Shown: piece by piece, positions 1 through 13,700 of the stretch
Position numbering within the stretch: position 1 is the stretch's first letter
Layout of the letters: the number at the start of each line of letters is the position of its first letter
NCBI RefSeq assembly: GCF_000003815.2
Contig: NC_049985.1
Coordinates: 1,267,410 to 1,331,409, forward strand
From: Branchiostoma floridae
Taxonomy: Eukaryota; Chordata; Leptocardii; Amphioxiformes; Branchiostomatidae
DNA: 64,000 nt
Reading direction: 5' to 3'
The notes under the pieces: generated by a model
Told to the model about the DNA's origin: nothing
What the model saw: only the letters and a program-made list of their open reading frames with translations
Database searches by the model: none
Made by a program: the position numbers and the translations under genes

Positions 1-2516
1 GTCCGTCCCTCCTCCATCCTTGGACATAAATTTGACAAATTTCACCTGTCTGTCCCAAAAATCTGAACTTCATTATGTGTCACTGATGAAAATGTATTTT
101 TGTGAGTTTAACGTAATGACGGACATGGCCTCCCAAACAATGAGTGGGATGGAAAAGAATTTAAAGCTGGAATTTTTGTTTACAAAAATACAACAATTCA
201 TGTTAGGAAGCTCGGGGTTTTATTTCTTTTTTTGGGACGGACATGGTGAGATATTTGTCTGTCCCAACAAGCAAATTTCCGTCGCAGGATTGGTTGAAGG
301 ATCCTACAGACAGCCCTTCCTTGGTAGGCATAGCTAGCCATATGATACAGCCAGGTAGTGGTATGTAGAATGTAATTATGGACAATTATAGAAGTTGGAC
401 TGAATCCAAAAAGATTTCTTTGGGCCTTTCTTCCCTTTGTTATGGCTGGGAACGGAAATCAAATACGCTGCGGCCATTTTGCATTTTACCCAGAATCCCT
501 GCATGGCAAGTGTAGCTATTGTTAGCTCCAAGGTAGTACAAAGGTGTTAGAATAGAGTGAAGTCTGCAGGATTGGCATATCCTCATAGGATAACTTACAG
601 AGGTTGAAATGTCCACACCTAAGGTACAATGCATAATAGTACTTAGGGCAGGCATAGGTATTTTGCAGCTTCAACCAGGATGCCCTTCAAAAAGTTTTTC
701 CAAGTTTTTCAAAAAGTTTCCATTTCAAAAACAATCTAGAGAAACAACATGTATTTCGAGCACTGTCTTAGAAAATCATTAATAATTTTGGCATTTTAGA
801 ATTCAAAAAGTATCACAAAATTTCTGCTTTGATGCTGTTTTCTCGCATCTTAACCTAGTTACCGATATTAACGATATTATCACAATTTCCTCAGCCGAAC
901 TTGTTTTTTGTTATCTCCTTAAATCCCTTCCTAAGGGAGTCTTCGTCTTACACTGCCCAAGGAAATAGTCACCTTAAAGAGTTGAATCAAGCTCATTGAT
1001 CACATTCTATAAGATGTCAATCATTAAGAATCGGTAATTAAACCTATTTTGTCGAATTCTACCACCTGGAAAATCGGATTTGCGAGCATTTTGCAACTTT
1101 CACTGCATTTTTTTTTCCATTATATAAAGATTAAACGAACTGCTTGGCAATTACGCGTTCGCTTGTTTCATTGCGCTTACTGGCCAGCAAATTATGAACA
1201 GAAGACTTGATGTTTTCATTCTCTTTCAAGCAAAAAAGATAGGCTTAAAAAAAATTTAGGGCAGCAAGAAACGTTTGTTACAGTAATCTTTTAATTAGGG
1301 TGAATGTGAGATGATTAGGCATTGGAAATAATGTATAAACACCTTTGGAAATAATGTAAGAGGAAAACTGACTTTGTAAATACTCTTTCGGGCAAACGGG
1401 CAAAGGAGTTCCATGCCATGTTGATAATTCTAAAGTCCACATGAAAAAATTAAAAAGATATCATCTCATTTAAAAGTTGATATTTCTGTAAAAAGTTATA
1501 AAACCAGCAAAGTTTTCACTGATTTCGTAATTCCTGTGTCTGTGCACGTTTGTGTGGAATTTAACCATACATTTTAGTGGCAAGCAGAAATCTGGGTCTT
1601 CCCTCAGAATTTGATGATGAATTTTGGATTGAAAGCGCTTAAACCTCTCCCTGACCACCCAGCTATTCGACTGACAGCGAAAACGGTGGGTTTAAAGATG
1701 AAGAAGATGTCATTGTGTGGGAAACAATGGCCGACGGGAGGGACACAGACATCGTGGAACCAATGCTCCGCGTTCAGGGGGAGGGCAGAGCTACAAATTG
1801 TCACCTGGATTATCGGTGGAATTTTAATTGAAGAGGCTTGTTTCAGATGAGAGCAGGCAGGGAAGTAGACAAAAATGTGGTGTTACGATATATAAACACA
1901 TCATTTTGAATCATCACAACACCTTAATCGAGGTCTAGAACTTAGAAGGGTGTCTATGTCCGTATGGTTAAAAGCACATGCCCTCAGTCAGTCCTTGAGA
2001 CAAAAAGATGCAGTCAATACAAGTGATAGATAGCCATAATTATTGTTCCAATTCTTATCTACTTTAACCTGTAAGCATGATAGACATAGCACAAGAAGGT
2101 ATGATGGGGCTCAGTTGTATGTTACAAACATATGGGGCAAGGTACAAGGTTTTTGGTGATACTAATTTCCGCTCTTCCTTTTCCGTTTATTGTAAGATTG
2201 GTGGGTTTTTGTCCGACTTACTTCCAGCAGAAATGGTGAAAAGTAGGAATGTTTAGTGTTCATAGCCACCAGCTAGGATTAGCCCATATTTGGGACCCCT
2301 CTAGAGACAAATGGACGGGAGAATCCACTCTTTCAGTAGAGGCGGGCATGGCTTAGCGGTGTAATCTTTGTAACATTTGGAGCGCAAAGATGGCGACATT
2401 TGCGCAGTTTAATGTTGGTTACTATCTTTGAAGAATATCTGTACAGCTTTGTTTTTGGATTTAGACAGGATTTGGCTGTTGCTACAACTACAGTGACTGT
2501 ACATGAAAATACTTGC

Positions 2517-2822
2517 ATATGCAGTTTGTTTTGAAGTGTTGTGTTTGTGACCTGGTATTCTGGATACACAAATACAATTATATGGTCATTGGATAACCAT
2601 GGATAGACTTAGAGGATTTTGTGGATCTTCCCTGTTTGTTGTAGTTGTCTAACGTATAAAAAAAAACTGAATGGACAGGAGGAAAAATATGCAGTTTGTT
2701 TTGTAATGTTGTGTTTGTGACCTAGTATTCTGGATACACAAATACAATTATATGGTCATTGGATAACCGTGAAAGACTTAGAGGATTTTGCGGATCTTCC
2801 CTGTTTGTTGTAGTTGTTTACT
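2517..2822. repeat. Direct duplication, about 171-bp unit, two copies
   Basis: The segment beginning ATATGCAGTTTGTTTT at 2517 recurs at 2688 with about 95% identity over roughly 135 bp, through CCCTGTTTGTTGTAGTTG. Confidence 0.85.
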
Positions 2823-3829
2823 ATTGTATCTTGGCTCTGCGGGGGACAAAAACCTGCCAGGACAAAGGAATTGGTGTCCATTTTTTCCCTATGCCAATTT
2901 AACACTAAGAGTCAGTAAGACATGTTTGTCCAGGTATGACATACCCGCACCTTTCAGTTCATGATGAAGTTAGGAAGTTTTTCATTCGTCGCAATTGTCC
3001 TCATTCGAACACAGGAAAGCTCTCGGGTGTCGGGGAACAATGAGGAATATAATCGAGCACATTCATGTCCACCTCACCGTGGGGGCCCGGAACACAAGAA
3101 ACACCTTCCCAGACAATTAGATCAAAGTCTTACGGAGAAACGGCATCTCGGCTGGGTACGCGTAAGGTAAATATACCGGGGTTGTTGTTGCCTCCTCGGT
3201 TTACCGCCCTCCATTTGGGCGTGAGGTTACTGTTACCATCGGAGCTGTCACAGATCTGGGCGATGCCGGCAGCGTTTTTCAAAAGTGGACGGGTAAACAG
3301 GAATAGGTCAATGGACTCCTGAAAGGGGTGAAAAAATGGAGATTTGTGGTAGCTTCTAAGGACAATGGCTTTATATATGTGCAAACCATGGCACAATTCG
3401 GCTTTATATTAGCAAGACTTGGAATGTCAATGATTCCAGTACATCTGCTTCACTCCTGTGTGAACTTTTCAGTGACCACCTCCACATGTAAAGACTAACT
3501 GGCCATAGTACCGTCAAACATGTACTAGTGAGAACTTCTACATGCATAAGAACCACCTGTCCATTGATATTATTTTGAAATCTTATTAGAGGCCGATTTT
3601 TGTAAACTTCACTTGTTGACACACTCCCCCTGTAACGCATGTCACTATGGCTTTCAACAGTTTCTTAGTCAGTACATAGGTTAATCCAAATGGCCATTTA
3701 CTTTCAGTTGGGACATAACGAGATAGACAGAAATATTGATGATTGTACATTATCCAAAAATGCCACTGTGGCTGTACTTACCTGTCATTACCTTAAGCAC
3801 TTTCGTCTCATTCAATCATGTTTGTCTTT

Positions 3830-5260
3830 TTAACAAAGAAAATTTCTTACCTCCTGTGGTTCATGAGGACTTTGTTTTCACTTTGTAATTATCGATAACA
3901 GTGAAATAACAATGATCATGCTTTCTAATAATCCAACCTGTTATTGCTATACTCATTCAGTCACACTTGTCTCCTTTGCAGTTGGTTCAGAAGGACTTTG
4001 TAATCATTTTGCAATTATCGATAACAGTTGAAATAACGATGACTGTACTTTTCTAATAATCCAACCTGTTGGTACTATTTCCATTCAATCACATTTGTCT
4101 CCTAATAAAAGACAGTTTCTTACCTCCTGCTGTTCAAGAGGACTTTGTATTCGTTTTGTAATTATCGATAACATTAACAGTTGAAATAACGATGACTGTA
4201 CTTTTCTGATAATCCTACCTGTTAGTGCTATTCTTATCAATCACATTTGTCTTTTTAATAAAAGACAGTTTCTTACCCCCTGCTGTTCATGAGGACTTTG
4301 TATTCACTTTGCAATTATCGATAACGGTTGAAATAACGATGACTGTTCTTTTCTAATAATCCTACCTGTTAGTACTAAGTGTACTATTCTCATTCAATCA
4401 CATTTGTCTCCTTAATAAAAGACCGTTTCTTACCTCCTGCGGTTCAGAAGGACTTTGTATTCATTTTGCAATATCGATAACAGTGGAAAACGATGATGAC
4501 TTGGCCNNNNNNNNNNNNNNNNNNNNNNNNNNNNNNNNNNNNNNNNNNNNNNNNNNNNNNNNNNNNNNNNNNNNNNNNNNNNNNNNNNNNNNNNNNNNNN
4601 NNNNNNGTTCAGAAGGGACTTTGTAATCTTTTTGCATTAATCGATAACAGTGGAAATACCGATGACTGTACTTTTCTAATATCCCAACCTGTTTGTACTA
4701 TTTCCATTCAATCACATTTGTCTCCTAATAAAAGACAGTTTCTTACCTCCTGCTGTTCAAGAGGACTTTGTATTCGTTTTGTAATTATCGATAACATTCA
4801 CAGTTGAAATAACGATGACTGTACTTCTCTGATAATCCTACCTGTTAGTGCTATTCTTATCAATCACATTTGTCTTTTTAATAAAAGACAGTTTCTTACC
4901 CCCTGCTGTTCATGAGGACTTTGTATTCACTTTGCAATTATCGATAACGGTTGAAATAACGATGACTGTTCTTTTCTAATAATCCTACCTGTTAGTACTA
5001 AGTGTACTATTCTCATTCAATCACATTTGTCTCCTTAATAAAAGACCGTTTCTTACCTCCTGCGGTTCAGAAGGACTTTGTATTCATTTTGCAATTATCG
5101 ATAACAGTTGGAATAACGATGATTGTACTTTTGCAATAATCCGACCTGTCACTACATCTCATTCGTTCAGTCACATTTGTCTTCGTAACAAAGACTCTGA
5201 CAATTTTTCGCCTCCTGCAGTTTGTGAGGACTTTGTATTCATTCTGCAATTATTGATGTT
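3830..5260. repeat. Tandem satellite, 125-157-bp unit, about nine copies
   Basis: Units marked by GAGGACTTTGTATTC and ATTATCGATAACAGTTG recur near 3859, 3984, 4132, 4285, 4441, 4607, 4757, 4909, 5066 and 5221. Spacing is mostly 148-157 bp. The array is broken by 100 N at 4507-4606. The segments on the two sides of the gap are near copies of each other, so true copy number is unknown. Confidence 0.9.
4507..4606. other. Assembly gap (100 N) in satellite
   Basis: Exactly 100 N, a conventional placeholder for unknown length. It falls within the tandem satellite, which explains the failed assembly. Confidence 0.99.
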
Positions 5261-5749
5261 GACGAGAAATTAAGGGTGATGGATTGTATTAAAGAAAACA
5301 ATACAAGTGGCTCTGCAATCACAATTAAAAGGGAGCAAGCCCTGTAACTGATGTAGGAATGATAGAGTCAATCGGTTCAAATCATAGACAGATCTGGGCT
5401 GGAAATACCACCTGCATATATGTCAATGAAGGTTAGACATCCAGGTGATAAGATATGCCAAATAATAAATGAGTGATTGTGTCACTGACAAAAGGTAATG
5501 GGTGCTACCTGAAACAGCTGACCGTTTCCAAAATCACATCCAGTTGCTTGAGTAACTAGTATTTTTGGCGTATCACATGCATATGCAGGTTAGTAGTTAG
5601 TGCAGGTAAAATTGGAGCTGTGCAGGTATTTTTTTGTGTCTACTTGCACCTGCTGAACTGGCACAAGATTCGGTGACACTAGAGCCTTGCGTTATTAATA
5701 CTCAAATTGAAGTAGTATTCTTCAATAAAGGATAAAGGATTTGTACCAC

Positions 5750-6030
5750 ATGAATAAACAATTGGTTTTTTTATGCATAAAAAGTAAAGACAATGAGTCA
5801 GTCTTGCAGGTAAAACTTCAGGTGATATTGAATGTTAATGTACCAGTGTAGGTATACAGGAACAAGTACTGTTTTGGGTCCCTGTATCTTCATGAAGAAA
5901 CATTGTTTTTTTTTTATGCATAAAAAGGGAAAGAAAATCGGTCAATCTTGCAGGTAAAACCTGACTAGTGCAGATGATACAGGTATACAGGAACAAGTAC
6001 TGTTTTAGAGCCTTGTATCTCTATTCCCAG
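5750..6030. repeat. Direct duplication of about 130-140 bp
   Basis: TTTATGCATAAAAAG followed by CTTGCAGGTAAAAC appears near 5770-5817 and again near 5915-5961. ATACAGGAACAAGTACTG appears at about 5853 and 5981. Confidence 0.7.
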
Positions 6031-6756
6031 GGGAAGATAAGCTGTTTAGTTGGAGATCACAAGGATTGCCTGCAAACAGTTGCAAGACTGCGACAATTAC
6101 TTGCACATTGTCACTGCAAAGATCTTTTTAGGTGTTCTTCCGTAATAGGTTGGGAAAATGTTATGCTGTAAATCTCTTGAAAAGGTGGCGTGACTTCTGT
6201 GACAACTTCGGGCATGTTTTCCGCAATTATAAGATGCTTGGGCTCCGGGTGTAATGGCTTCAAAGGAATAGGGATTAAGATAAGAACGCAACAAGTCAAG
6301 ACGCGAGGCTGTACTCGTGTTGTAAAGTCGTTCGTACAAATGCGCCGTAAGTTCAGTCTAAGAACTAAATTAGCAGCCATGCTTTGAAAGGCAATTGTAA
6401 CTTCAAGTTGTTGAGTACAAGAAGAATGTTAATAGGACTTACACACGAAATGCTAACAATGTCATCCTTTGAACCATTGGTTCAACAGAGAACTTTAATA
6501 AGCAGTGTATGCTTTGTATGTAAAGATAGACAATGTGCTTGCCTTGAAGCATTGGTAGAATGAATCTAGACTTTTATTTAAAGATGTTTGTCACTTGAAG
6601 ACAGACGATAATACATGTACTTACTGGGCAGTGTTGAAATCATTCGATGTGCTATATTTGTGTTTCCCTTTTACTAAAATCAAAGCTTCAAACCTACTTA
6701 CCAGTTAGGTGTAACGAGTCGTTTGGTGTAGTATAACCAGCTGCTGCTGCGCCGCG

Positions 6757-6838
6757 TGCCTGCGAAGCTGGTGTGTTATGCCGAAGGGCGGTTATACCGG
6801 CTATATAGATACAGATACAGATACAGATACAGATACTC
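6757..6838. repeat. Dispersed repeat plus (GATACA)n microsatellite
   Basis: The stretch GAAGCTGGTGTGTTATGCCG to GGTTATACCGGCTATAT is repeated at 39027-39070 with about 85% identity. Here it runs into five GATACA units (about 6806-6836). Translations of both copies look alike (KLVCYAE) only because the DNA repeats; it is not a gene. Confidence 0.7.
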
Positions 6839-7499
6839 TGATACCTCTGGGAAAATACCAGCTATCTTCTCACTACTACCTCTGTCATGCCTCAAGGAAA
6901 AGTTAGTTGGTTTTCTGAAGCAATTATGGGATACATTGTTTTTGTGCGTAGTTGTTTCAAAGAGATTTCTGAAACTCAATTACCTGCAAAAGGCTTTAGA
7001 TAAGATCATGTTATGTCAACGGTTCAGTCTGTTTTTCCTTTGTGGGTCACTTTGTTGAAGTCTTCCTTCACTTCTAAGAGTTTTCTTGTACATGATTGAA
7101 TGTGAAGCTGACCACATCTGCTTAAAAGTACATTATTACCACTTTTTTGGTAGTCCATTAGATGGCAGAATGTTATCTTGTTCCTTCTGCGTTTTACTCA
7201 GGTCCATAGTTTCAGTGGCTGTCAAGGAATTCCGGCAGTCAGAAAATGTTATGATCTTGTACCTCAACATCTGCTTGGAAATTTCAGCTACAACTTGAGA
7301 TATAGACAATGATTGAGAGCATTAGAAAACCATTATGATCTTCCATGACAACATCTTCCTTTATGCATGTACAGGAGCAACTTAATATTTAGAGCTTTCT
7401 GTGTGGTGTCTTTTATATCTGGAAAAGGACTTTCTAAACCAGGCATGAATATTTGTAGATAAAACTGAAACTCAAAAAAACTTTTCTTGTTCCCAACAG

Positions 7500-7739
7500 G
7501 ACTGATCACGGTCGCCGGTCCCCTGAACTCCGGAGTACAGTCGGTCCACAACCTGGTCGTCTCGGCAACGGATGGAGGCGGTCTGGTGTCGCAGGTCAAC
7601 GCGAACGTGGCGGTGAGCGTGATCGGGACGGGAGAGATGCCGCCTGTGTTCAGCCAGGCGCGCTACAGCTTCAGCGTACCAGAGGATGCCGCCCGCCAGC
7701 ACACGGTCGGCACGGTGATGGCCTCCCACAGCGACCCAG
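7500..7739 (+). CDS. DCHS: Dachsous visible exon 1
   Basis: Starts after acceptor CCCAACAG in codon position 2 and ends at donor CAG|GTGAGA (phase 1). It encodes the end of one cadherin repeat (the ATDGGG strand, then GTGEMPPVF in place of a DxNDN linker) and the first strands of the next repeat (VPEDAARQHTVGTV). The preceding exon is not in the 7.5 kb upstream. The missing acidic linker residues suggest a weak or calcium-free repeat junction. Confidence 0.8.
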
Positions 7740-10700
7740 GTGAGATAACGTCACTCTCGTCTCATCTAGTTACTGTAAATGCAGAAATGTTCGCGGTGGA
7801 TTAATGTTTGCGGTTTTCGCGGCGACCACTTCACCGCGAACTTAAAACTACCGCAAACATTTTTCTATTATGGTATTAAACTGCAGTCTACGTTACTGCG
7901 AACTTAAATCCACCGCGAAAAGTCATTTTTCCTGCTACCGCGAAATTAAATCCCCGCGAACTTAAATGTATTTACAGTATTCTGTGAAGTTCAGGATTAC
8001 AGTTGAATGCACTTGTCCACTCAGTTAACTTGTCTCTACCAGGCTTAGTACACAGTCGGTAGGTAGAACCAAGGAAGATTTGGAAGCTCTGACCCCCAGA
8101 GGAAGGGCATGTGTGGAGTACTTGAGCAGAAAATTGTGATGATATGGGAAGAAGAAGAGGGTAGAACAACTTTGCTAGTAAAGTTTGGGCATTTGGTCAG
8201 GAGCAGTTAGGAGAGTGGACTGGCTTTCCTTGCCAAATTCTACAATCCGTAGTATTAAGGTATGGTGGAGAATATTAGCAGAAGTGGTAATAGTTTGCCA
8301 TTGCCTATCCTTTATAATCCCTTTCAAAGGATACTTTGGAAGTGAAACTTAATGTTGATTGCTTCAAATGCTGCTGAAGTGACTGGAAATTAAACAGTAT
8401 CCTCAATCAAATAGCACTTTCTTATTTGAAATTCGATACCCAAGTCAGGATATGGAAGGTGTTCTTTGTAGAAGGTCAAAGGCCATGTGGTAAGTGTCAA
8501 AAATGCACTTACCGGTACGTTGTTTCCAAAGTCTCCGGAAATTAAACAGTTTCCTTAATTAAATGATGTTAGTAATTTTGTCCTTGAGGTCAACAAAGGA
8601 CACTTTCCCTATTTGAAATTCGATACCCAAAACAATCTCTGGAAGGTCTCCTTTATCGAAGGTCAAAGGCCAGATGTTAAGTGTCAAAATTGTTTCTGAA
8701 GTATTAAACAGTTTCCTTAATTAAATGATGTGGGTAGTTTTGTCCTTGAAGCTATCAAAGGGCACTTTCCCTATTTGAAATCCGATACCCAAATGGTCTA
8801 TGGAAGGTCTCCTTTCTCGAAGGTCAAAGGCCAGGTGTTAAGTGTCAAAAATGTTTCTGAAGTATTAAACAGTTAGCCTGGGTACTATCCTCCGTAGTGA
8901 CCGCTGGCTCAGTACTTTCACTTGCATGGTTACCAAGTGAAAGTATTCGCAAGCAGTCACTACGGAGGATGGTGCTCAGGCTATTAAATAGTTTCCTTGA
9001 TTAAATGATGTTGGAAGCTTCGTCCTTGAGGCAATCGCCCATCCTTGCCCCCTGTCTTACCTCTCTTTGAAGTGCGTTTCAGTAAATCCTTCTTTGTGCT
9101 TTAAAATAACCACTCACTGTTGTCAGCAGAATTGGGCTGTTTCCTGAATTAGATGACTTAAACAGCTTTGGCCTTGAAGGGATCCCCTAAACTTTTTCCC
9201 ACCCACTTTACGCACGGTTAAACTTGAACAAGTGACCACCTGGCCAATGCAACCCCTTTTTGGTGGTCTTTTAGATGATTTTTCCCATTGACACAAGCTC
9301 CAAGAATCCTTTGACCACTTGACACACATGACTTTGTACACCGTATTTTATCTGTCCCAAGTGGTCAACTTTTTAGTTTTTACCAGAGGCAAAATCAACC
9401 TTTTTTTTTGCATTTTTCCATCAATTGTCTCCTAGAGTTTGAACTGGCAAATTATGTTCTTATTTACACCCTTTTCTGATAAGCCATAGATTGCACACTT
9501 TAATGCTGATTACTTGCTGTTGTGAATTTTGTCTTTCTTGTATAAAGTTTAGGAACAAAAGTTAGTGTGTTTTTCTACATGTTTTTATTTTTCCACCACT
9601 GTCATGCCCACCTATCCTTTCTTCTCCATAACTAAACAAAAGAATCGTTTTTGAACGGCATCACCAACTCTTTTGTTACACAGAGATGAGTTTATGTCTC
9701 AGCTAAAAACTGCCTGCATTGTGACCCAACGGAAGCGACACCTGTCCAAGTAGTAGTGGATAGTTTCCCTAAGTAGTGTTTCTTCCTGATTTAAGTGCTT
9801 ATCCTTCCCTTATAAAGGGAAGAGAGGACATGCCTCCTTACTGAGGTCATGGTTAAGGTGGGCCTGTCAATATAAACCTTCACACCACACCAATATAAAT
9901 TACCGGTACTTTGGTTCACGCCAGGTAAAATTTTGATAGCAGGAAATCATGAAATAGAGGGTTGGATGAATTTTTTTTTTTTTAAGTACAGTTATGTAAA
10001 CCTTCAGAAGTTCAGCCAAAGGGATTCATTTATTTGCTTTCAATTCTTTTTTGAAAGTGAAACCTTGGGAAGATGACATTATCAAAACATTGGCTAGGAG
10101 GACAACCTGTCAATGAATATGATTGTATTGCCTGAAACTTTACATGTGTAGGAAAGGTACTAATTTTCTACGCTGGCTCTGTTTCTTCTTTTCTTTATAT
10201 CTGAAAACCTTAGCGAGACCTTGAGGGGAAGGTGGTGGTGCATATTTTGGGATTTCCTGCAAATTTATGGGTAACCTCTCCCAGGGTTCTTGGAAGGGGT
10301 TGTTATGTGATATCAACATAGCCTTCTGGCCTTGGCTGTCATAAACTTGTCATTGGCTGTGGCAAAATGTCTGCAAAGAAAACCACACAAAGAAGCTAAA
10401 TATATTGTTGTGTTATATTACACTCGGCAAAATTGTTTTACAAAACATTGACATGACTAAAATCTCCAATAACAGAGTCCAAGACTCAAAACACTTTTTC
10501 ATTTCCGGTTCATAATACAGTACCTCCTCACCTCACCTCACCGGTCCCAAGAATGTATATAGCTTGCCCGATTACAAGTTGGTTACATTCCTTTTTGTTA
10601 ATCCCAAATGTTTTACTGCAAGTTGCAGCTTGCATGTTCGTAATTCGCAAGCCTTGCAGCCCTAGAACTTCCCTACCTACATTCATGGCCCTTGTATATG

Positions 10701-13700
10701 ACTATGAGTCAGTATGAAGGTAAAAGAGACACTGGTCTTCTCACGATAGAGTACTCAGTAGGGATTATCTATGAGATCCACCACAAAAGATGAAACTCTT
10801 TACCAGCTGCTAATTGCTCGTGTGCGTGCGCTCGGGACATTCCGGTTTTACCAATCATCCCTCGCTACCATTCTTCTCTCCTCCCGGAAATTACCGGCCA
10901 TAAAAAGTTGTGGATTGTTGGATTTCTATCGTCCATTGTTAGGCCAGGGCTGTTTTATCTCCTGTGGACTGTTACATAAAATGTCACTGGCAGGAAGAAA
11001 TAAAATTCTACATCTTGGAGGTTGTTCTTTATTTCTGGTCGACGTCAGACTAAAACACTTTCTTTTAGCTCAGTAGTGTAGTGCAGCTTGGCTATAGCAC
11101 CAGGTATTTAACTAAGCACACTAGCTTACCCCTTCTGTTCTCAATAATTCTTTGGCCCTTGTAAAATAGCTAAAATAATGCTTTAAGGCCTAATCTGAAT
11201 TGAATGAAATCCCTATACGATCGTTTGGTACATATTGATCCAGTCAGTATGTATGTACCATGGCATTACCAGAGTCTACACATTTGAAAACACTTAAATA
11301 GTTGATCATCTTTTTCTCGTCTTAGCACAATATATTGGTTCTTCTTGTAACAGGTGCAATACGTTCTTGGCATGCGGTGAAAGATTTATAAAGTACCAGT
11401 ATATAGGTGACCTGTCATGTCAATATGTGTGGTACAGATTAACAGTTAAGTTTGGATTTTGTTTTAACATTCCAACTAAGGTCCAAACAAATAAACATAG
11501 CAACAAGATCTATTTGAATATTATATGAAAAAGAAGGCACTAGACTTTATAGTAGTATTAGTAATAGACTGACCCCCTACATGTTGTCATGTCAATATGT
11601 AGAGTACAGATAACCAATTAAGTTTGCATCTTGTTTTTATAGTCCGACATAGATAAGGTGTCTATATCAAAATCTCTATGGATAAGAACCTACTAAACTC
11701 CAATACAGTGATACTCAGAAGACTGACACCCTACATTGGCTTAACGTCTCCTTCTTTTGTCTAAAACTACCTGTAAGTTTCTCGGTCCGACATGTCCAAC
11801 AATGCCGGTGTTTAGAGACGTGTGGATTGCTTATGTGCCGGGATCTTCCCTGGACAATAAGAAGTTGGTTCAACGCAGATCGAGATGTTTACCTGACAAA
11901 GTGGAGTATGGAAATCCCCCGCAAACCCTTTGCACAGGTGGAAGACGCACCGTCACACTACGCTGGCAGAGAAAGAAAGTTTTTATTGCCAGAATATGAA
12001 TCATGTCGAGCCAGCACTCTACAACCATCCGGCAGAGGAAGTTGGTTTAGGTTGACAGCCGGGGAAAGAAAACGCTCTTTTGTCTTCTTGTTTATAGGGA
12101 AGAGCCCACAACAAACTGCTGGGTAAGGAATATGGCTTGAAAGTGAAGGTTGGAAAGAAATGTAATCTTGGTTACATCATCGCAGGAGGTGCAGGAAATA
12201 GCAACGTGGGCACGTGTAGCAAAAATGGTGTAGCCTTGGTAGCAGAACAAATGTAGCAGGGACAGGTATGTAGCCGTGAGAGTAGCAGCACAAGTGTAGC
12301 AGGGAAAGACATCCTAGGAACACAAATGAAACCTTGTTGAGTTACATGAACTGAGAGGATAGAGCCTAGGTATATGTAGCAGTACAAGTGTAGTAGGGAA
12401 AGACATCCTAGGGACACAAATGTAACCATGTAGAGTTACATGGATAGAGGAGAGAGCCTCCGTGAATGTAGCAGGAAAAGATATGGTAAATGTAGCATGA
12501 AAAGCTAGCCATGTAGCCAACAGTTTAGCAATACAGGTGTAGCATTTCAAATAGGGACATAGTAGTCAGAAAGGTAACTACAAACGTTATTTGTAGCTAG
12601 TAGCAGAGTGAAAATAGTGCAATAACTTACATGTAGTGCATGATGTAGTCACTGTATTGTGAACCACAAGTGGAGGGATAATTTTCTAAACCTGGATTTG
12701 CTGGATCTGGTTTCTCATTCAATGCTACAATTACAAAGATTGCTTTTTAATGGGAGAGTTATTATTAGTATCCACCATTGTTACACAGCCATTACAGACT
12801 GTCTAGTTTTAGTGTTAACAAAAAGCTCGATCCTGAACTCAGAACTACACACAGAAGACTGTATACAGGGTCCACCGGTACACAGGAAGAATTACAGCAG
12901 TGACGTCAATGCCAAAGAACTAAATACTAGGGTCAGTGTACCCATTAAGCTGGCAATGAATTAGAAGTGAATAGGTTTTGTGGGGGCAACACGGGGCATT
13001 ACAGGGTACGAAATACTCACCTGCTACCTGGGGGAAAGGAATTCCATAGGCAGATCTTTTTTGCTAATCGTTGTGTACATACATGTATGTTACACTTCTA
13101 CAACTTTGGCTTTATTTTTGTAACTGCCATTCAATATTTGACAAACTCAAGGAATGAAAAAAAATTCACAGTTCTTAGTGGCAAATGTTGACATGTACAT
13201 GTGAACATTGGCACACCAAATCCGTGTGTTTTGGCACACTATGGACAGATTAGCTGAAGAGGCTTGGTGGGCGTGACTCCACCGTCCGGGAAAGTTGTGT
13301 TAAGTGTCTTTCCCAAGGGCACAATGTCAAGGCTATGGCGAGTATTGAACCCAGGACTTCTAGATTCCAAGCCCAACACACTACCAGTTATGCCACACAC
13401 AGCACCACTAATCAAGGAATAAAATGGTTTGTGTAACAATCTCTATTTTAGTACACCACATCAAACATTCAAAGGCTGGTCTGTGGCTTAAACCTGTCAA
13501 GAGTTCTTGCAAATGGGAAGAAGGTATTAGTGTCTTTAAGTCTTCTTCCCCAGTGTACTACCCCAGTGTATTTATAATATAAGGAGTGGAGGAGGTCAGT
13601 AAGCATCAGTGACAGGTGTATTTGGGAGACAGGTGAATGTCTATTGACAGGTGAGACACTAGCTTGAATTAGCTTATATTTGCTTCCAACATTACATTTT

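Larger units (their letters stand above)
1..7499. other. Upstream sequence, probably Dachsous intron
   Basis: No cadherin-like exon or other recognisable gene was found on either strand. It holds a 171-bp direct duplication (2517-2822), a 150-bp satellite (3830-5260) with an assembly gap, short duplications at 5750-6030 and a hexamer microsatellite near 6806. Higher-GC blocks at 1620-1850, 2990-3310 and 6190-6390 have short open frames that match nothing I recognise. Confidence 0.5.

Noticed and set aside
20..337. 105-codon open frame near the window start
   Set aside because: Low-complexity, aromatic-rich translation without a domain or splice context; AT-rich background.
2961..3322. GC-richer overlapping frames as an upstream exon
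   Set aside because: A donor-like CGTAAGGTAAAT exists, but the translation shows no cadherin strand or other domain and no matching acceptor was evident.
3830..5260. Regularly spaced repeats that might suggest a CRISPR array
   Set aside because: Units are about 150 bp with no short direct repeat plus unique spacer pattern, and the genome is animal. It is a satellite.
6756..7058. 100-codon open frame through the GATACA microsatellite
   Set aside because: The translation is a repeat of YRYR from a microsatellite, and its N-terminal part is a dispersed DNA repeat also found at 39027.
13250..13410. Possible tRNA gene on the minus strand
   Set aside because: A- and B-box-like motifs are present but the cloverleaf is degenerate and a non-tRNA tail follows; called a SINE.
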